A stretch of DNA of 49,392 bases from Hoeflea sp. (GTDB lineage: Bacteria; Pseudomonadota; Alphaproteobacteria; Rhizobiales; Rhizobiaceae). Shown one piece after another: positions 41,534 through 49,326 of the stretch; position 1 is the first letter of the stretch; the number at the start of each line of letters is the position of its first letter. The stretch covers positions 1 to 49,392 of the forward strand of contig NZ_JACIYP010000032.1 in assembly GCF_014359905.1 (NCBI RefSeq), given 5' to 3'. Under the pieces are notes generated by a model. The model made no database searches. It was given only the letters and a program-made list of their open reading frames with translations, and had not been told where the DNA came from. The translations under genes were made by a program, and so were the position numbers.

Positions 41534-42811
41534 TTAGCGCTGCATCAGCTTTTCAGCGATGGAAACCAGTTCCGCCGCCCCGTCTTCGGGTGTTTTTTCA
41601 CCCAGCATGACTGCGCGGATAACCGATTTCTGGTCGCGCCAGATTTTCTCGGACTGCGTGCCCGGATAACCGGCCCATGGACCGGCGCGGTCATATTGCC
41701 GGGACGGCGTGGCGTAGTAGGGGTTGGCGTCGTAATAGCCGCCCAGAAGTTCCGGGGCGAGCGCGCCGACATTGGTGGGAAGATAGCCGGTGATCTGGGC
41801 TGCAAATTCCTGGCTCTTCGGGCTGGTCACGAACTGGATGTATTTCCAGGCTGCGGCAATCTTCTCGGGGTCTTGCGTGGTGATGATCGCAGCATTGCCG
41901 CCGGATGGCAGGAGGCCCTTCTCGTCATTCCAGACGGTGAAGACGGAAGACCGCAGATCGAAGGCGCCGCCGACCCGCTCCTCGGTGTTGCGTGCACCGG
42001 CAGGTGAGGTCGCATAAATCCCCATCTTGCCCTCGGTGAACTGCTTGAACTGGTCGTTCTGCTCCACATTGGGATCATAAACACCGGCTTCGACAAGGCT
42101 GCGGGCCAGTTTCATGGCATTGAGATGGTAGTCGTTCTCCGTGAACGCAATCTGGTCTCCGGCTTCGTTGAGCATGCGGCCGCCCTGCTGCAGGATCAGC
42201 ACCTGAAACGGCCAGTCGTCTCCCCACTGCTCGACAGCATAGGACATGCCCGAAATATCCGTCCCGAGCGCTTCGATCTTCTTCGCGAGCTCGACAATTC
42301 CCTCCCAGGAAGCGGGAAGCTTGTCAGGGTCGCCGCCCGCCTGTTTGACCAGATCGGCATTGTAGTACCATTGAATGACGGAGGCGTTGAACGGCATGCC
42401 GAACTGCTTGCCATCGACCCGGCCGAGGTCGCGCATCTTCTCGCTGTAATTTGCCGCCTTCCAGCCCTCGGCCTCGTTGGCGATAAGCGTGTCCAGGTCG
42501 ACGATCTGGCCACGGGCCTCAAGCGCGCGGGCAAGGGACGGAAGCTGGTTGAAGGCCTCGAAGGCGCAATCCGGCAAGGTGTTGGTGGCCGACGCGCGGA
42601 ACAATTTCAGATGCACGTCGGAATAGTCCTTCGCCGGTGCGGCATAGACGACTTCGATGTCATCCTGCATTTCATTGAACTGCTTCATCAGCGGCTCATG
42701 TTGGCGGGTCAGGTGGCCCGCTGTCGTCAGGCAGGTAATCGTCACTTTTGCGTTGGCAGTCCCGGCAATGGCCATGGCCATCGTGGCTGCGATTGCGATC
42801 TGTTTGAACAT
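41534..42811 (-). CDS. UgpB-like family 1 solute-binding protein
   Basis: 425 aa from the ATG at 42811 behind AAGGGG. The signal peptide is MFKQIAIAATMAMAIAGTANA, with cleavage before KVT. The block GMPFNASVIQWYYNADLVKQ, then AGGDPDKLPASWEGIVELAKKI, is the pattern of UgpB-type glycerophospho-compound binders; GKMGIYATSPAGARNTEE follows later. It binds the solute in the periplasm. UgpB relatives bind glycerol-3-phosphate and glycerophosphodiesters. With a PhnF-like regulator upstream and phosphatase and diesterase genes downstream, an organophosphate ligand is the best inference. Confidence 0.87.
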   Translation of the reverse strand: MFKQIAIAATMAMAIAGTANAKVTITCLTTAGHLTRQHEPLMKQFNEMQDDIEVVYAAPAKDYSDVHLKLFRASATNTLPDCAFEAFNQLPSLARALEARGQIVDLDTLIANEAEGWKAANYSEKMRDLGRVDGKQFGMPFNASVIQWYYNADLVKQAGGDPDKLPASWEGIVELAKKIEALGTDISGMSYAVEQWGDDWPFQVLILQQGGRMLNEAGDQIAFTENDYHLNAMKLARSLVEAGVYDPNVEQNDQFKQFTEGKMGIYATSPAGARNTEERVGGAFDLRSSVFTVWNDEKGLLPSGGNAAIITTQDPEKIAAAWKYIQFVTSPKSQEFAAQITGYLPTNVGALAPELLGGYYDANPYYATPSRQYDRAGPWAGYPGTQSEKIWRDQKSVIRAVMLGEKTPEDGAAELVSIAEKLMQR

Positions 42812-42841
42812 GTGGAAGCCCCTTGTGAATTTGAACAGGCG

Positions 42842-42861
42842 CGCAGATTTGGCGATCTGCG
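42842..42861. promoter_or_regulatory. Candidate operator CGCAGAT-N6-ATCTGCG
   Basis: Perfect 7-bp inverted repeat with a 6-nt spacer, 31 nt upstream of the binding-protein start and downstream of the PhnF-like gene. The position suits a repressor site or a 5' leader hairpin. Confidence 0.4.
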
Positions 42862-42933
42862 AGAAAACTCTCTTGATTGGTCTGCCGGAAGGCGCGGCCA
42901 ATGCCGGGGAATTCAAAGCGGAGAAGTGTGACA

Positions 42934-42964
42934 GGCCGGTGAACTCCCGCGGGGGAGACCGGCC
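42934..42964 (-). terminator. Hairpin downstream of the PhnF-like regulator
   Basis: Two-part stem: GGCCGGT pairs with ACCGGCC, and CTCCC with GGGAG, with a 3-nt bulge and a GCGG loop. It starts 51 nt beyond the regulator stop at 43015 on the minus strand and precedes the transporter operon. No T-run is seen; it may separate the regulator transcript from the operon. Confidence 0.4.
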
Positions 42965-43014
42965 TTGCAAAGAAACTTTCACACCAAGTGGCGAACTTGG
43001 CGAAGCCGCTCTCG

Positions 43015-43722
43015 TCAAATCAACAATTGGATCCGGTCACCACGCACGATCGCCTCCGTGACCTCGATGGGATTGCCGTCGGGATCAATGTTGCGGCCAA
43101 GCAGCTCGAAGACCGGCTGAGCGGGAGCCAGATCGAGAGCCAGGGCCTCGGAAGCGGTGGGAATGCGTGTCTTTACAAGGGTTTGAGATCGCGAATAGCT
43201 GTCCAGGCCGAACAGTTTGAACGCACCGGGAGACCAGGATGATTCCGACAGCACGTCCAGCATGTTCGGAAATCGCCTCGGATCGAAATAGTGCCGCCCG
43301 ATGGCCATCGGAACGTCATCGACGAAATGCAGGATTTCGCTCACGAAGGCCGTCTCGCGCTGCGATATGCCCAGCAAGGAGGCGATTTCAGCCGAGGGAT
43401 GTCCCCGGGATTTCGACGACAGGATGACAATGCGCACTTCGCTGCCGTTTTCGCGCATGCTGGTGGCAAACCGGGTTTGGTTGTTGATCTTGTAGACGAG
43501 CGGCCTGCCCAGGACATAGGCGCCCCGACCCTGCCAGCTTCCTACAAGTCTTTCCCTCTTCAAAAGCTCAAGCGCGCGCCTGACGGCATGGCGTGGGACA
43601 TCGTACTCCCGGGAAAGCTCATCCTGGGACGGAATTCTGCTGCCGGGTGCGAGAGATCCGTTCTCGATGCTTTTCCTGAGACCGGCATACACACGATCCC
43701 ATATCGAAGGATTTCGCGACAT
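43015..43722 (-). CDS. GntR/HutC-family regulator, PhnF-like
   Basis: 235 aa from the ATG at 43722 behind GGAG; the open frame upstream has no family sequence. The GntR helix-turn-helix is IWDRVYAGLRKSIENGSLAPGSRIPSQDELSREYDVPRHAVRRALELLKRERLV. The UTRA effector domain follows, with NQTRFATSMRENGSEVR, DDVPMAIGRHYFDPRRFPNM and RNIDPDGNPIEVTEAIVRGDRIQL, closest in pattern to PhnF, the regulator of phosphonate-utilisation genes. It lies on the same strand upstream of the Ugp-like importer/HAD/GpdQ operon, so it probably controls it in response to an organophosphorus compound. Confidence 0.85.
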   Translation of the reverse strand: MSRNPSIWDRVYAGLRKSIENGSLAPGSRIPSQDELSREYDVPRHAVRRALELLKRERLVGSWQGRGAYVLGRPLVYKINNQTRFATSMRENGSEVRIVILSSKSRGHPSAEIASLLGISQRETAFVSEILHFVDDVPMAIGRHYFDPRRFPNMLDVLSESSWSPGAFKLFGLDSYSRSQTLVKTRIPTASEALALDLAPAQPVFELLGRNIDPDGNPIEVTEAIVRGDRIQLLI

Positions 43723-44148
43723 TTGGAAAGCTCCGGAAAGGTCACATGGACAGCCCCGATCTATGTCCTCGCTTTGCGACAGCGCCATGACGACGAACGG
43801 CCCGGAGCCCGCGGAAGCCAAAGCGCAACAAGAATAAGCAGCAAGGTCCAATCGCGCACGGTCGTTCATCGACGGTCCGCAGTCTGGTCGCCTGCGTCTT
43901 TGCCAAGGGCGGTCACGTCTTGAGCTTCATGCACGCATGGTCGATGGAATGGCCCGCGGAGAGACTGCTTGGCAGCAGGCACTCACGTCTACCCTGCCCG
44001 GAACTGAACCGGACCATGGGCGCGGCGACCGGGCCGAGCCGATTCCGCTCGCCACCTCGGTGAACGGGTCGCGTCCTTTGATCTGGGCGACTGGCGCACC
44101 CTGACGGTGCTGCAGGACCACGGGCTTGAGCGTCCGTGAAAGCCCCGG
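43723..44148. other. 426-nt region without a supported gene
   Basis: It lies between the PhnF-like start and the end of the DNA glycosylase gene and must hold the promoter of the regulator. Short open frames on both strands give no recognisable product. One plus-strand frame ending at about 44140 (...FDLGDWRTLTVLQDHGLERP) reads like the C-terminal end of a protein but is cut off by a stop about 40 codons upstream, so it may be a gene remnant. Confidence 0.4.
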
Positions 44149-44745
44149 TCATCCCTGTTTGGAAGATGGGATGACCGCTCCGGCCCGGAAAGGCCGGCTG
44201 AGGAAGGCAGATTTCGCGGCGCCAAAGCGCCACGGCAGGTCCTGGGCTTTCGTTATCCCGATGCGCGGCCCTGCGACGATATCCATCGAGCCGGTCGCAG
44301 GACGGAGCGAAAACGGCGCGTCAAACAGGGCTGCGCCGTTCAGGCCGGCGTCGATGGCAAGCGCCTCGGCCAGCCGGCCCGGGCCGGCGCACAGCAATCG
44401 GTCGCCGATGCCGCGCCGGCGGATCCGCATCGTGGGGATCCCGCTGCGCGGCTCGAGCGCGCGCAGCAGCACCGCACTGCCTTCTTCGCACACGATGTTG
44501 AAGCACCAGTGGATCCCGTAGGAGCGATAGACATAGGCGTGTCCAGGCGGGCCGAACATGGCGCTGTTGCGGGCCGTGCGGCCACGGAAGCTGTGCGAGG
44601 CGGGATCATCGCGCTCATAGGCTTCGATTTCCACGATGAGCCCGCCCACTCCATCGATTTCCAGGGACATGCCGACAAGGTCAGGCGCCACGATATGCGC
44701 CGGGCGCGCGAACCAGTGCATCCACTCCATGGGGCTGTCGAACAT
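44149..44745 (-). CDS. mpg: DNA-3-methyladenine glycosylase (AAG/MPG family)
   Basis: 198 aa from the ATG at 44745. It shows the AAG fold markers: VGMSLEIDGVGGLIVEIEAYERDDPASHSFRGRTARNSAMFGPPGHAYVYRSYGIHWCFNIV, including the catalytic Glu in VEIEAY and the YVYRSYGIH loop. Further on are VLLRALEPRSG and CAGPGRLAEALAI, then GPRIGITKAQDLPWRF. The enzyme flips out and excises alkylated purines. The gene follows the small oxidase-associated membrane protein by 28 nt on the same strand and may be co-transcribed with the oxidase genes, an odd pairing for a repair enzyme. Confidence 0.93.
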   Translation of the reverse strand: MFDSPMEWMHWFARPAHIVAPDLVGMSLEIDGVGGLIVEIEAYERDDPASHSFRGRTARNSAMFGPPGHAYVYRSYGIHWCFNIVCEEGSAVLLRALEPRSGIPTMRIRRRGIGDRLLCAGPGRLAEALAIDAGLNGAALFDAPFSLRPATGSMDIVAGPRIGITKAQDLPWRFGAAKSAFLSRPFRAGAVIPSSKQG

Positions 44746-44773
44746 TACGGCCTCTGTCTTCCCATCGAGGCTC

Positions 44774-45118
44774 TCAACAGGCCGTGAGCCAGAAGATGCC
44801 GGCAAAGCAGAACAGGCTGGCGGCAAGCGCGGCAAAGGCAAGTGCCCGGCCGGTCTGATGGGTGAATGCGCGTTCGGCCTGCGCTTCGCTCTGCCCGAAA
44901 GCGTAAATGAGACCCAGATGCAGGGCGCAGGCCAGGAGGTACACCGCCACAAGCGATCCGCGCTGCAGGCTCAGCACCCCGAACATCTCCTTCTCCTGCC
45001 AGCCAAGGCGGCAACCGGTCGCCTGCGTGAAGTAGATCAGCAGGAACGCCCCCGCCCACAGCAGGAAACCGGCCAGAAGCATCGCCAAGGGCTTGGTCTG
45101 TCTGCCCAGGACGGTCAT
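44774..45118 (-). CDS. Small membrane protein of the cytochrome oxidase operon
   Basis: 114 aa from the ATG at 45118, overlapping the fused oxidase subunit stop as ATGA. It has three membrane segments: PLAMLLAGFLLWAGAFLLIYF, SLVAVYLLACALHLGLIYAFG and ALAFAALAASLFCFAGIFWLTA. No family I can name. The coupling to the oxidase gene suggests an accessory or assembly subunit, comparable in position to small subunit IV-type proteins of other haem-copper oxidases. Confidence 0.7.
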   Translation of the reverse strand: MTVLGRQTKPLAMLLAGFLLWAGAFLLIYFTQATGCRLGWQEKEMFGVLSLQRGSLVAVYLLACALHLGLIYAFGQSEAQAERAFTHQTGRALAFAALAASLFCFAGIFWLTAC

Positions 45119-47631
45119 GCCGGATCCCCCCCGGAGCCAAGCATGACAAGCTGCCACACAAACACCAGCGCCAGAATGCCTGCGCTGGCGGCATAGGCGT
45201 GGAACCGCGCCCCGATGCGAAGATCAAGGTCGCGCATCGGAGAGACGTAACCGAGAAGGACGCGCCAGATGCCATACAGCGCGAATACCACGCCGAGCAG
45301 GGAATGGAAGCCGGCATAGAATTGGATTGCGAAGATGACGGCAAACAGCGCGTGCTGGGTGTTGAGCGGCACAAGGCCATAGGCCATCCAGCCAAACAGT
45401 GCTGCGGCCGAGAGATGGGACGCAGCAAGCGCTGCCAGCCAGCCAATGCGCCCCTGGGTCCCGGAGCGGACGCTCTGCCTTGAGGCAAAAAACGCGCCTG
45501 CCAGCACGCAGAGCGTGATGATCTGAACCGGGAGACCGACCTGGTAGGCGCCTGGCGCAACCGGCCAGTCTGGCGCGGACACCCAGAGGAAGAGCCCGCC
45601 GAACAACAACGACGCATACAATGTGCCATTTGCGACCAGCGCGAGCACCATCGCCCATTCCGACGGCGCGCCGCGGCTCTGGAAATGGACCGGCGCCCGC
45701 TCCCCGCATCCGGCGTCGAGAGTATCCAGATCCTGCCTGGCTCCTGTGGCGCGCGTCCACATGAGGAACATCCCCGCCACGCCGATGAGCGCAAACGGCG
45801 CCAAGGCATAGTGCTTGAACAGCATCAGCAGAAAGAACACGCCTGTCATCAGGGCGGTCAGAAGCGGCAGGAAGGTCGACCGCGGCAACACGATGATCTG
45901 CTCAAGCCGACCGGTGACGGCATCGACGGCGAGCGTCTCCATCTGGCCGTTGCGCACGAAACCGAGGTAGCCCTTGCCCGCGGCAAGCTGGGGCCCGAGC
46001 GTGTCGGGGTCCAACTGGTCGGCGCGACCCGTTATCTTCGGCAGCGCGGCAAAATTGTATGCGGCCGGCGGCGTCGGCATGGCCCATTCCAGCGTTCCGG
46101 CTTTCCAGGGATTTCGTCCGGCAAGGCGGCCGAAGCGGATCTGAAGCACGAAATCAAGCAGCACCAGGGCGAAGCCGATGGTCATGACGAAGGAGCCGAT
46201 CGAGGAGATGAGGTTGAACAGCTCCATTCCCGGCTCCTGCGGATAGACATGCACCCGGCGCGGCATCCCGCGCAGTCCGGTCAGATGCATGATGAAGAAC
46301 GTCGCGTTGAAGCCGATGAAGATCAGCCAGAATGCCGCCTTCGACAGCTGCAGCAGCGGAAAGCGGCCGGTCAGGTGCGGCAGCCAGTAATAGGCGGCGC
46401 CGAGCAGCGGGAAAACGAAACCGCCAACCAGCACATAGTGAAGGTGGGCGACGACAAAATGGGTGTCATGCGCCTGCCAGTCGAACGGGACCATCGCGAG
46501 CATCACGCCCGTGAGCCCGCCGAGGATGAACACGAACAGGAAGCCGAACACATAGAGCATCGGAATGCTGAAGCGCGGCCGTCCGTGGGCGAGCGTCGCA
46601 AGCCAGGCAAAGATCTGGATTGCCGTGGGGATCGTCACCAGCGCGCTGGCGGCGGAGAAGATGCCGAGCGCCAGATGCGGAATGCCCACGGTGTACATGT
46701 GGTGCACCCAGAGCCCGAAGGAGATGAACCCCATGGCGATCACCGACACGACGACGGCGCGGTAGCCCGCGAGCGGCCGCCCCGCAAACACCGGCAGGAA
46801 GGTCGACACCATGCCGGCGGCCGGCAGGAAGATGATGTAGACCTCCGGATGGCCGAACAGCCAGAACAGATGTTGCCACAACAACGGATCGCCACCGCGG
46901 GTCGGATCGAAGAAAGGCAGGTCGAAGGCGCGCTCGGCTTCGAGCAGGATGGAGCCGAGGATCAGCGGCGGAAAGCCGACCAGCATCATGCCCGCGACCA
47001 CCAGCATGTACCAGGCGAAGATCGGCATTCGCTCCAGCGACATGCCCGGCGCACGCAGTTTCAGGATCGAGACGATCAGCTCGACTGCGGCGGACAAGGC
47101 GGAAATCTCGACAAAGGTCACGCCCAGCAGCCATACGTCGGCATTGATTCCGGGCGAATAGGTGCTGCTCGACAGGGGCGTGTACATGAACCAGCCCGAA
47201 TCCGGCGCCACGCCGAAGAGCAGAGCCACGAGCAGCATTGTCCCGCCGAACAGATAGCACCAGTAGCCGTAGGCGGTCAGCCGCGGGAAGGCGAGATCGC
47301 GCGCGCCGAGCATCTTGGGAAGCAGATAGATGGCTGCGCCTTCCAGCATGGGGATGGCGAACAGGAACATCATGATGGTTCCGTGCATGGTGAAGACCTG
47401 CGCGTAGGTGCCCTCTTCCATGAACGGACTGCGCGACGTTGCAAGCTGCGTGCGGATCAGCATCGCCAGCAGGCCGCCGATGACAAAGAACACAGCCGCC
47501 GTGGCCATGAAGCGCTTGCCGATCGTGCTGTGGTTGACGGCAGCCAGCCGGCCGAGGCCGGGCTTCGTGCCCCACACCTCGGAAAGCGCCTTGTGCAACC
47601 TTACGGAACCGGGCTCGGCGGCTTTCTTCAT
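45115..47631 (-). CDS. ctaD: Cytochrome c oxidase fused subunit I/III
   Basis: 838 aa from the ATG at 47631, overlapping the subunit II stop as ATGA. Residues 1 to about 540 are subunit I: haem/CuB ligands in FTMHGTIMMFLF, GHPEVYIIFLP, VHHMYTVGI and HDTHFVVAHLHYVL are all present, with the cross-linking Tyr and pump Glu (E263) in HPEVY. Residues from about 620 are subunit III (PSEWAMVLALVANGTLYASLLFGG, then FYAGFHSLLGVVFALYG). Two proton-path residues deviate: the K-channel Lys of IPTGxKxF is Gln339 (IPTAIQIF), and the Asn after DxAFPRx in the D-channel is Thr119. It catalyses reduction of O2 in the inner membrane; pumping efficiency may be altered. Confidence 0.93.
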   Translation of the reverse strand: MKKAAEPGSVRLHKALSEVWGTKPGLGRLAAVNHSTIGKRFMATAAVFFVIGGLLAMLIRTQLATSRSPFMEEGTYAQVFTMHGTIMMFLFAIPMLEGAAIYLLPKMLGARDLAFPRLTAYGYWCYLFGGTMLLVALLFGVAPDSGWFMYTPLSSSTYSPGINADVWLLGVTFVEISALSAAVELIVSILKLRAPGMSLERMPIFAWYMLVVAGMMLVGFPPLILGSILLEAERAFDLPFFDPTRGGDPLLWQHLFWLFGHPEVYIIFLPAAGMVSTFLPVFAGRPLAGYRAVVVSVIAMGFISFGLWVHHMYTVGIPHLALGIFSAASALVTIPTAIQIFAWLATLAHGRPRFSIPMLYVFGFLFVFILGGLTGVMLAMVPFDWQAHDTHFVVAHLHYVLVGGFVFPLLGAAYYWLPHLTGRFPLLQLSKAAFWLIFIGFNATFFIMHLTGLRGMPRRVHVYPQEPGMELFNLISSIGSFVMTIGFALVLLDFVLQIRFGRLAGRNPWKAGTLEWAMPTPPAAYNFAALPKITGRADQLDPDTLGPQLAAGKGYLGFVRNGQMETLAVDAVTGRLEQIIVLPRSTFLPLLTALMTGVFFLLMLFKHYALAPFALIGVAGMFLMWTRATGARQDLDTLDAGCGERAPVHFQSRGAPSEWAMVLALVANGTLYASLLFGGLFLWVSAPDWPVAPGAYQVGLPVQIITLCVLAGAFFASRQSVRSGTQGRIGWLAALAASHLSAAALFGWMAYGLVPLNTQHALFAVIFAIQFYAGFHSLLGVVFALYGIWRVLLGYVSPMRDLDLRIGARFHAYAASAGILALVFVWQLVMLGSGGDPA

Positions 47632-48308
47632 TGTTCAAATCCTCGTTCCACCAGCGACCTGAATTCCGGTTGCTCATGCGCTTCGACCCGGAAACGCATG
47701 CGTGAATGGCCGGTGCCGCAATATTCGGCGCAGACCCCGCCGAAGTGCCCCGGGCGATCGGCATGGATGCGGATACGCGCGGCGTGCCCCGGCGTCGCGT
47801 CGATCTTGCCGCCAAGCCGCGGCACCCAGAAGCTGTGGATGACATCCTCGCTTGTGGCCACTACCTCGACCGGCAGCCCTGCCGGTATGTGCAGGACGTC
47901 CACGGTGGTTGGTGCGCCCGGCTCATCGAGATACCGGAACTCCCATTGCCACTGGCGCGCATGGGCTTCGATACGGTAAGCGGGGACGCCATCGCCGCCG
48001 CCGGGCAGCAGCCGTTCGCCCTGAACCAGGGCATAGAAGGTCAGCGCCACCAGGACCGGGATCGGCAGCAGCAGACCGCCCGCAACGATCCAGCCTTTGG
48101 TTGAGACGCCGGAGCCGAAACCAGGCCGGAACAGGGTCAGGACGAACAGCCCCATCACCAGGACAAACAGAAGGGCGGCGCCGAGAAGCATTGCCCACCA
48201 CAGCTGCGCGATTGTATGAGCATGGGGGCCCGCAGGATCGAGCGCCGAATAGGTGCCGGCGCATCCCGCAAGAAGCAGAGCCGAGCCGGCACCGCCGGCA
48301 TGGAACAA
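47628..48308 (-). CDS. ctaC: Cytochrome c oxidase subunit II (lipoprotein)
   Basis: 226 aa if started at the TTG at 48308; no ATG or GTG fits, and the divergent gene begins at 48351. A lipobox LLAGC near residue 15 marks a lipoprotein, though the short signal lacks a basic residue, so an earlier non-standard start is possible. Two membrane helices follow (TIAQLWWAMLLGAALLFVLV and GWIVAGGLLLPIPVLVALTF). The CuA domain is complete: WQWEFRY, VIHSFWVP and CAEYCGTGHSRM. It ends soon after, so there is no fused cytochrome c domain (not caa3). It takes electrons from cytochrome c for subunit I. Confidence 0.88.
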   Translation of the reverse strand: MFHAGGAGSALLLAGCAGTYSALDPAGPHAHTIAQLWWAMLLGAALLFVLVMGLFVLTLFRPGFGSGVSTKGWIVAGGLLLPIPVLVALTFYALVQGERLLPGGGDGVPAYRIEAHARQWQWEFRYLDEPGAPTTVDVLHIPAGLPVEVVATSEDVIHSFWVPRLGGKIDATPGHAARIRIHADRPGHFGGVCAEYCGTGHSRMRFRVEAHEQPEFRSLVERGFEQ

Positions 48309-48350
48309 AATGCGGGTTGCCCCGCTTATAGAGAGAAAGGGAACAATGCG

Positions 48351-48851
48351 ATGGCATCTGAAAGCGACGGCTCCAACCCGGTTGAAAAGCTGATCCAGCA
48401 TCAGGATGTCACGTCCGCGGTTGCGGTCGCCGGTCATCCCCTGCACGCCATGAGCGTGCATTTCCCGATTGCCTTGACGTTTGCGACACTCGGCATCGAC
48501 ATTTTCTACTGGTGGACGGGCGATCCGTTCTGGGTGCGCGTCGGGATTTGGTCCGCCGGAGGGGCGTTTGCCGCGGGCGTCGTCGCCGGGCTGGTGGGAA
48601 CCGCCGAACTGCTTCTGGTTGCCGGCATTCGCGGCAGGGTCGCGAGTTGGGCGCACGGCGTCGCCGCGATGACGCTGATTGCCGTGATGGGGCTCAACTG
48701 GGGCGTCAGGCTGAACTATCCCGAGTCCGTTCTTCCGCACGGTCTCTTCCTTTCCGCGCTTGCAGCCGCGCTCGCCGGACTGGCGGGCTGGCACGGTGGC
48801 AAACTGATCTTTCATCACGGCATCGGCCTTATGGTTTCCGCCAAGGATTAA
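48351..48851 (+). CDS. DUF2231-type integral membrane protein
   Basis: 166 aa from the ATG at 48351 behind AAAGGGA, divergent from the subunit II gene with only 42 nt between. After a 35-residue hydrophilic leader comes GHPLHAMSVHFPIALTFATLGIDIFYWW, the start of the DUF2231 pattern with its conserved His residues, followed by three further membrane segments. Family function is unknown; its conserved histidines and frequent proximity to redox genes suggest haem or metal binding (inference). Its last 23 nt overlap the convergent gene. Confidence 0.8.
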   Translation: MASESDGSNPVEKLIQHQDVTSAVAVAGHPLHAMSVHFPIALTFATLGIDIFYWWTGDPFWVRVGIWSAGGAFAAGVVAGLVGTAELLLVAGIRGRVASWAHGVAAMTLIAVMGLNWGVRLNYPESVLPHGLFLSALAAALAGLAGWHGGKLIFHHGIGLMVSAKD

Positions 48852-49326
48852 ACTCGTCGAACAGCCGGGCAAGCCCGCCCGGTTCCGTGAGAACTGAAGG
48901 CGCGGCGCTGAATTCCGGCTTTGCCAGGACGAGGAAGAACACGCACAGCATGAGGATGAGGGAGACAAGCGTCACGACCACGAAGCGCCAGCCGGTATAG
49001 ATTTCGCCTTCATCGAACAGGCGAATGATGACCATGCCGGTCAGGGTATGGATGAGGGCCAACAGTCCCACCAGCCCCAGTTTTGCCGACAGCCACGGCT
49101 CGTATGCCCCGCGCAGGAAAATGAGACTGGTGCCGCTTGCAATGGCGACGAAGGCCGCCGGCGACATCAGCACGAGATAGGCGTAGCGCACCATGCGCTG
49201 CAGACGGAGCAGTTCACCGTCGTTGGAGGTCTTGGCCCGCTGCACATACAGGCCCGGCAACCCCACCAATCCGGCCATCCAGACCGCCACCGTCGCAATG
49301 TGAATGAATTTCAAGATTGCGACCAA
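48829..49326 (-). CDS. CopD/HemJ-like membrane protein
   Basis: 165 aa from a TTG at 49326, with AGGGGA upstream at suitable spacing. Four membrane segments, with conserved His in FIHIATVAVWMAGLVGLPGLYV and ALIHTLTGMVIIRLF. The layout resembles the CopD/UPF0093 (HemJ) group, whose members bind haem or copper; the sequence does not decide which. It converges with and overlaps the DUF2231 gene by 23 nt. Near a cytochrome oxidase operon, a role in haem or copper supply is plausible. Confidence 0.65.
   Translation of the reverse strand: MVAILKFIHIATVAVWMAGLVGLPGLYVQRAKTSNDGELLRLQRMVRYAYLVLMSPAAFVAIASGTSLIFLRGAYEPWLSAKLGLVGLLALIHTLTGMVIIRLFDEGEIYTGWRFVVVTLVSLILMLCVFFLVLAKPEFSAAPSVLTEPGGLARLFDEFNPWRKP

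Noticed and set aside
45685..47979. Very long plus-strand open frame (764 codons) opposite the oxidase genes
   Set aside because: Antisense shadow of a high-GC gene: low-complexity, charged His/Glu/Arg-rich product, while the minus strand encodes complete oxidase subunits.
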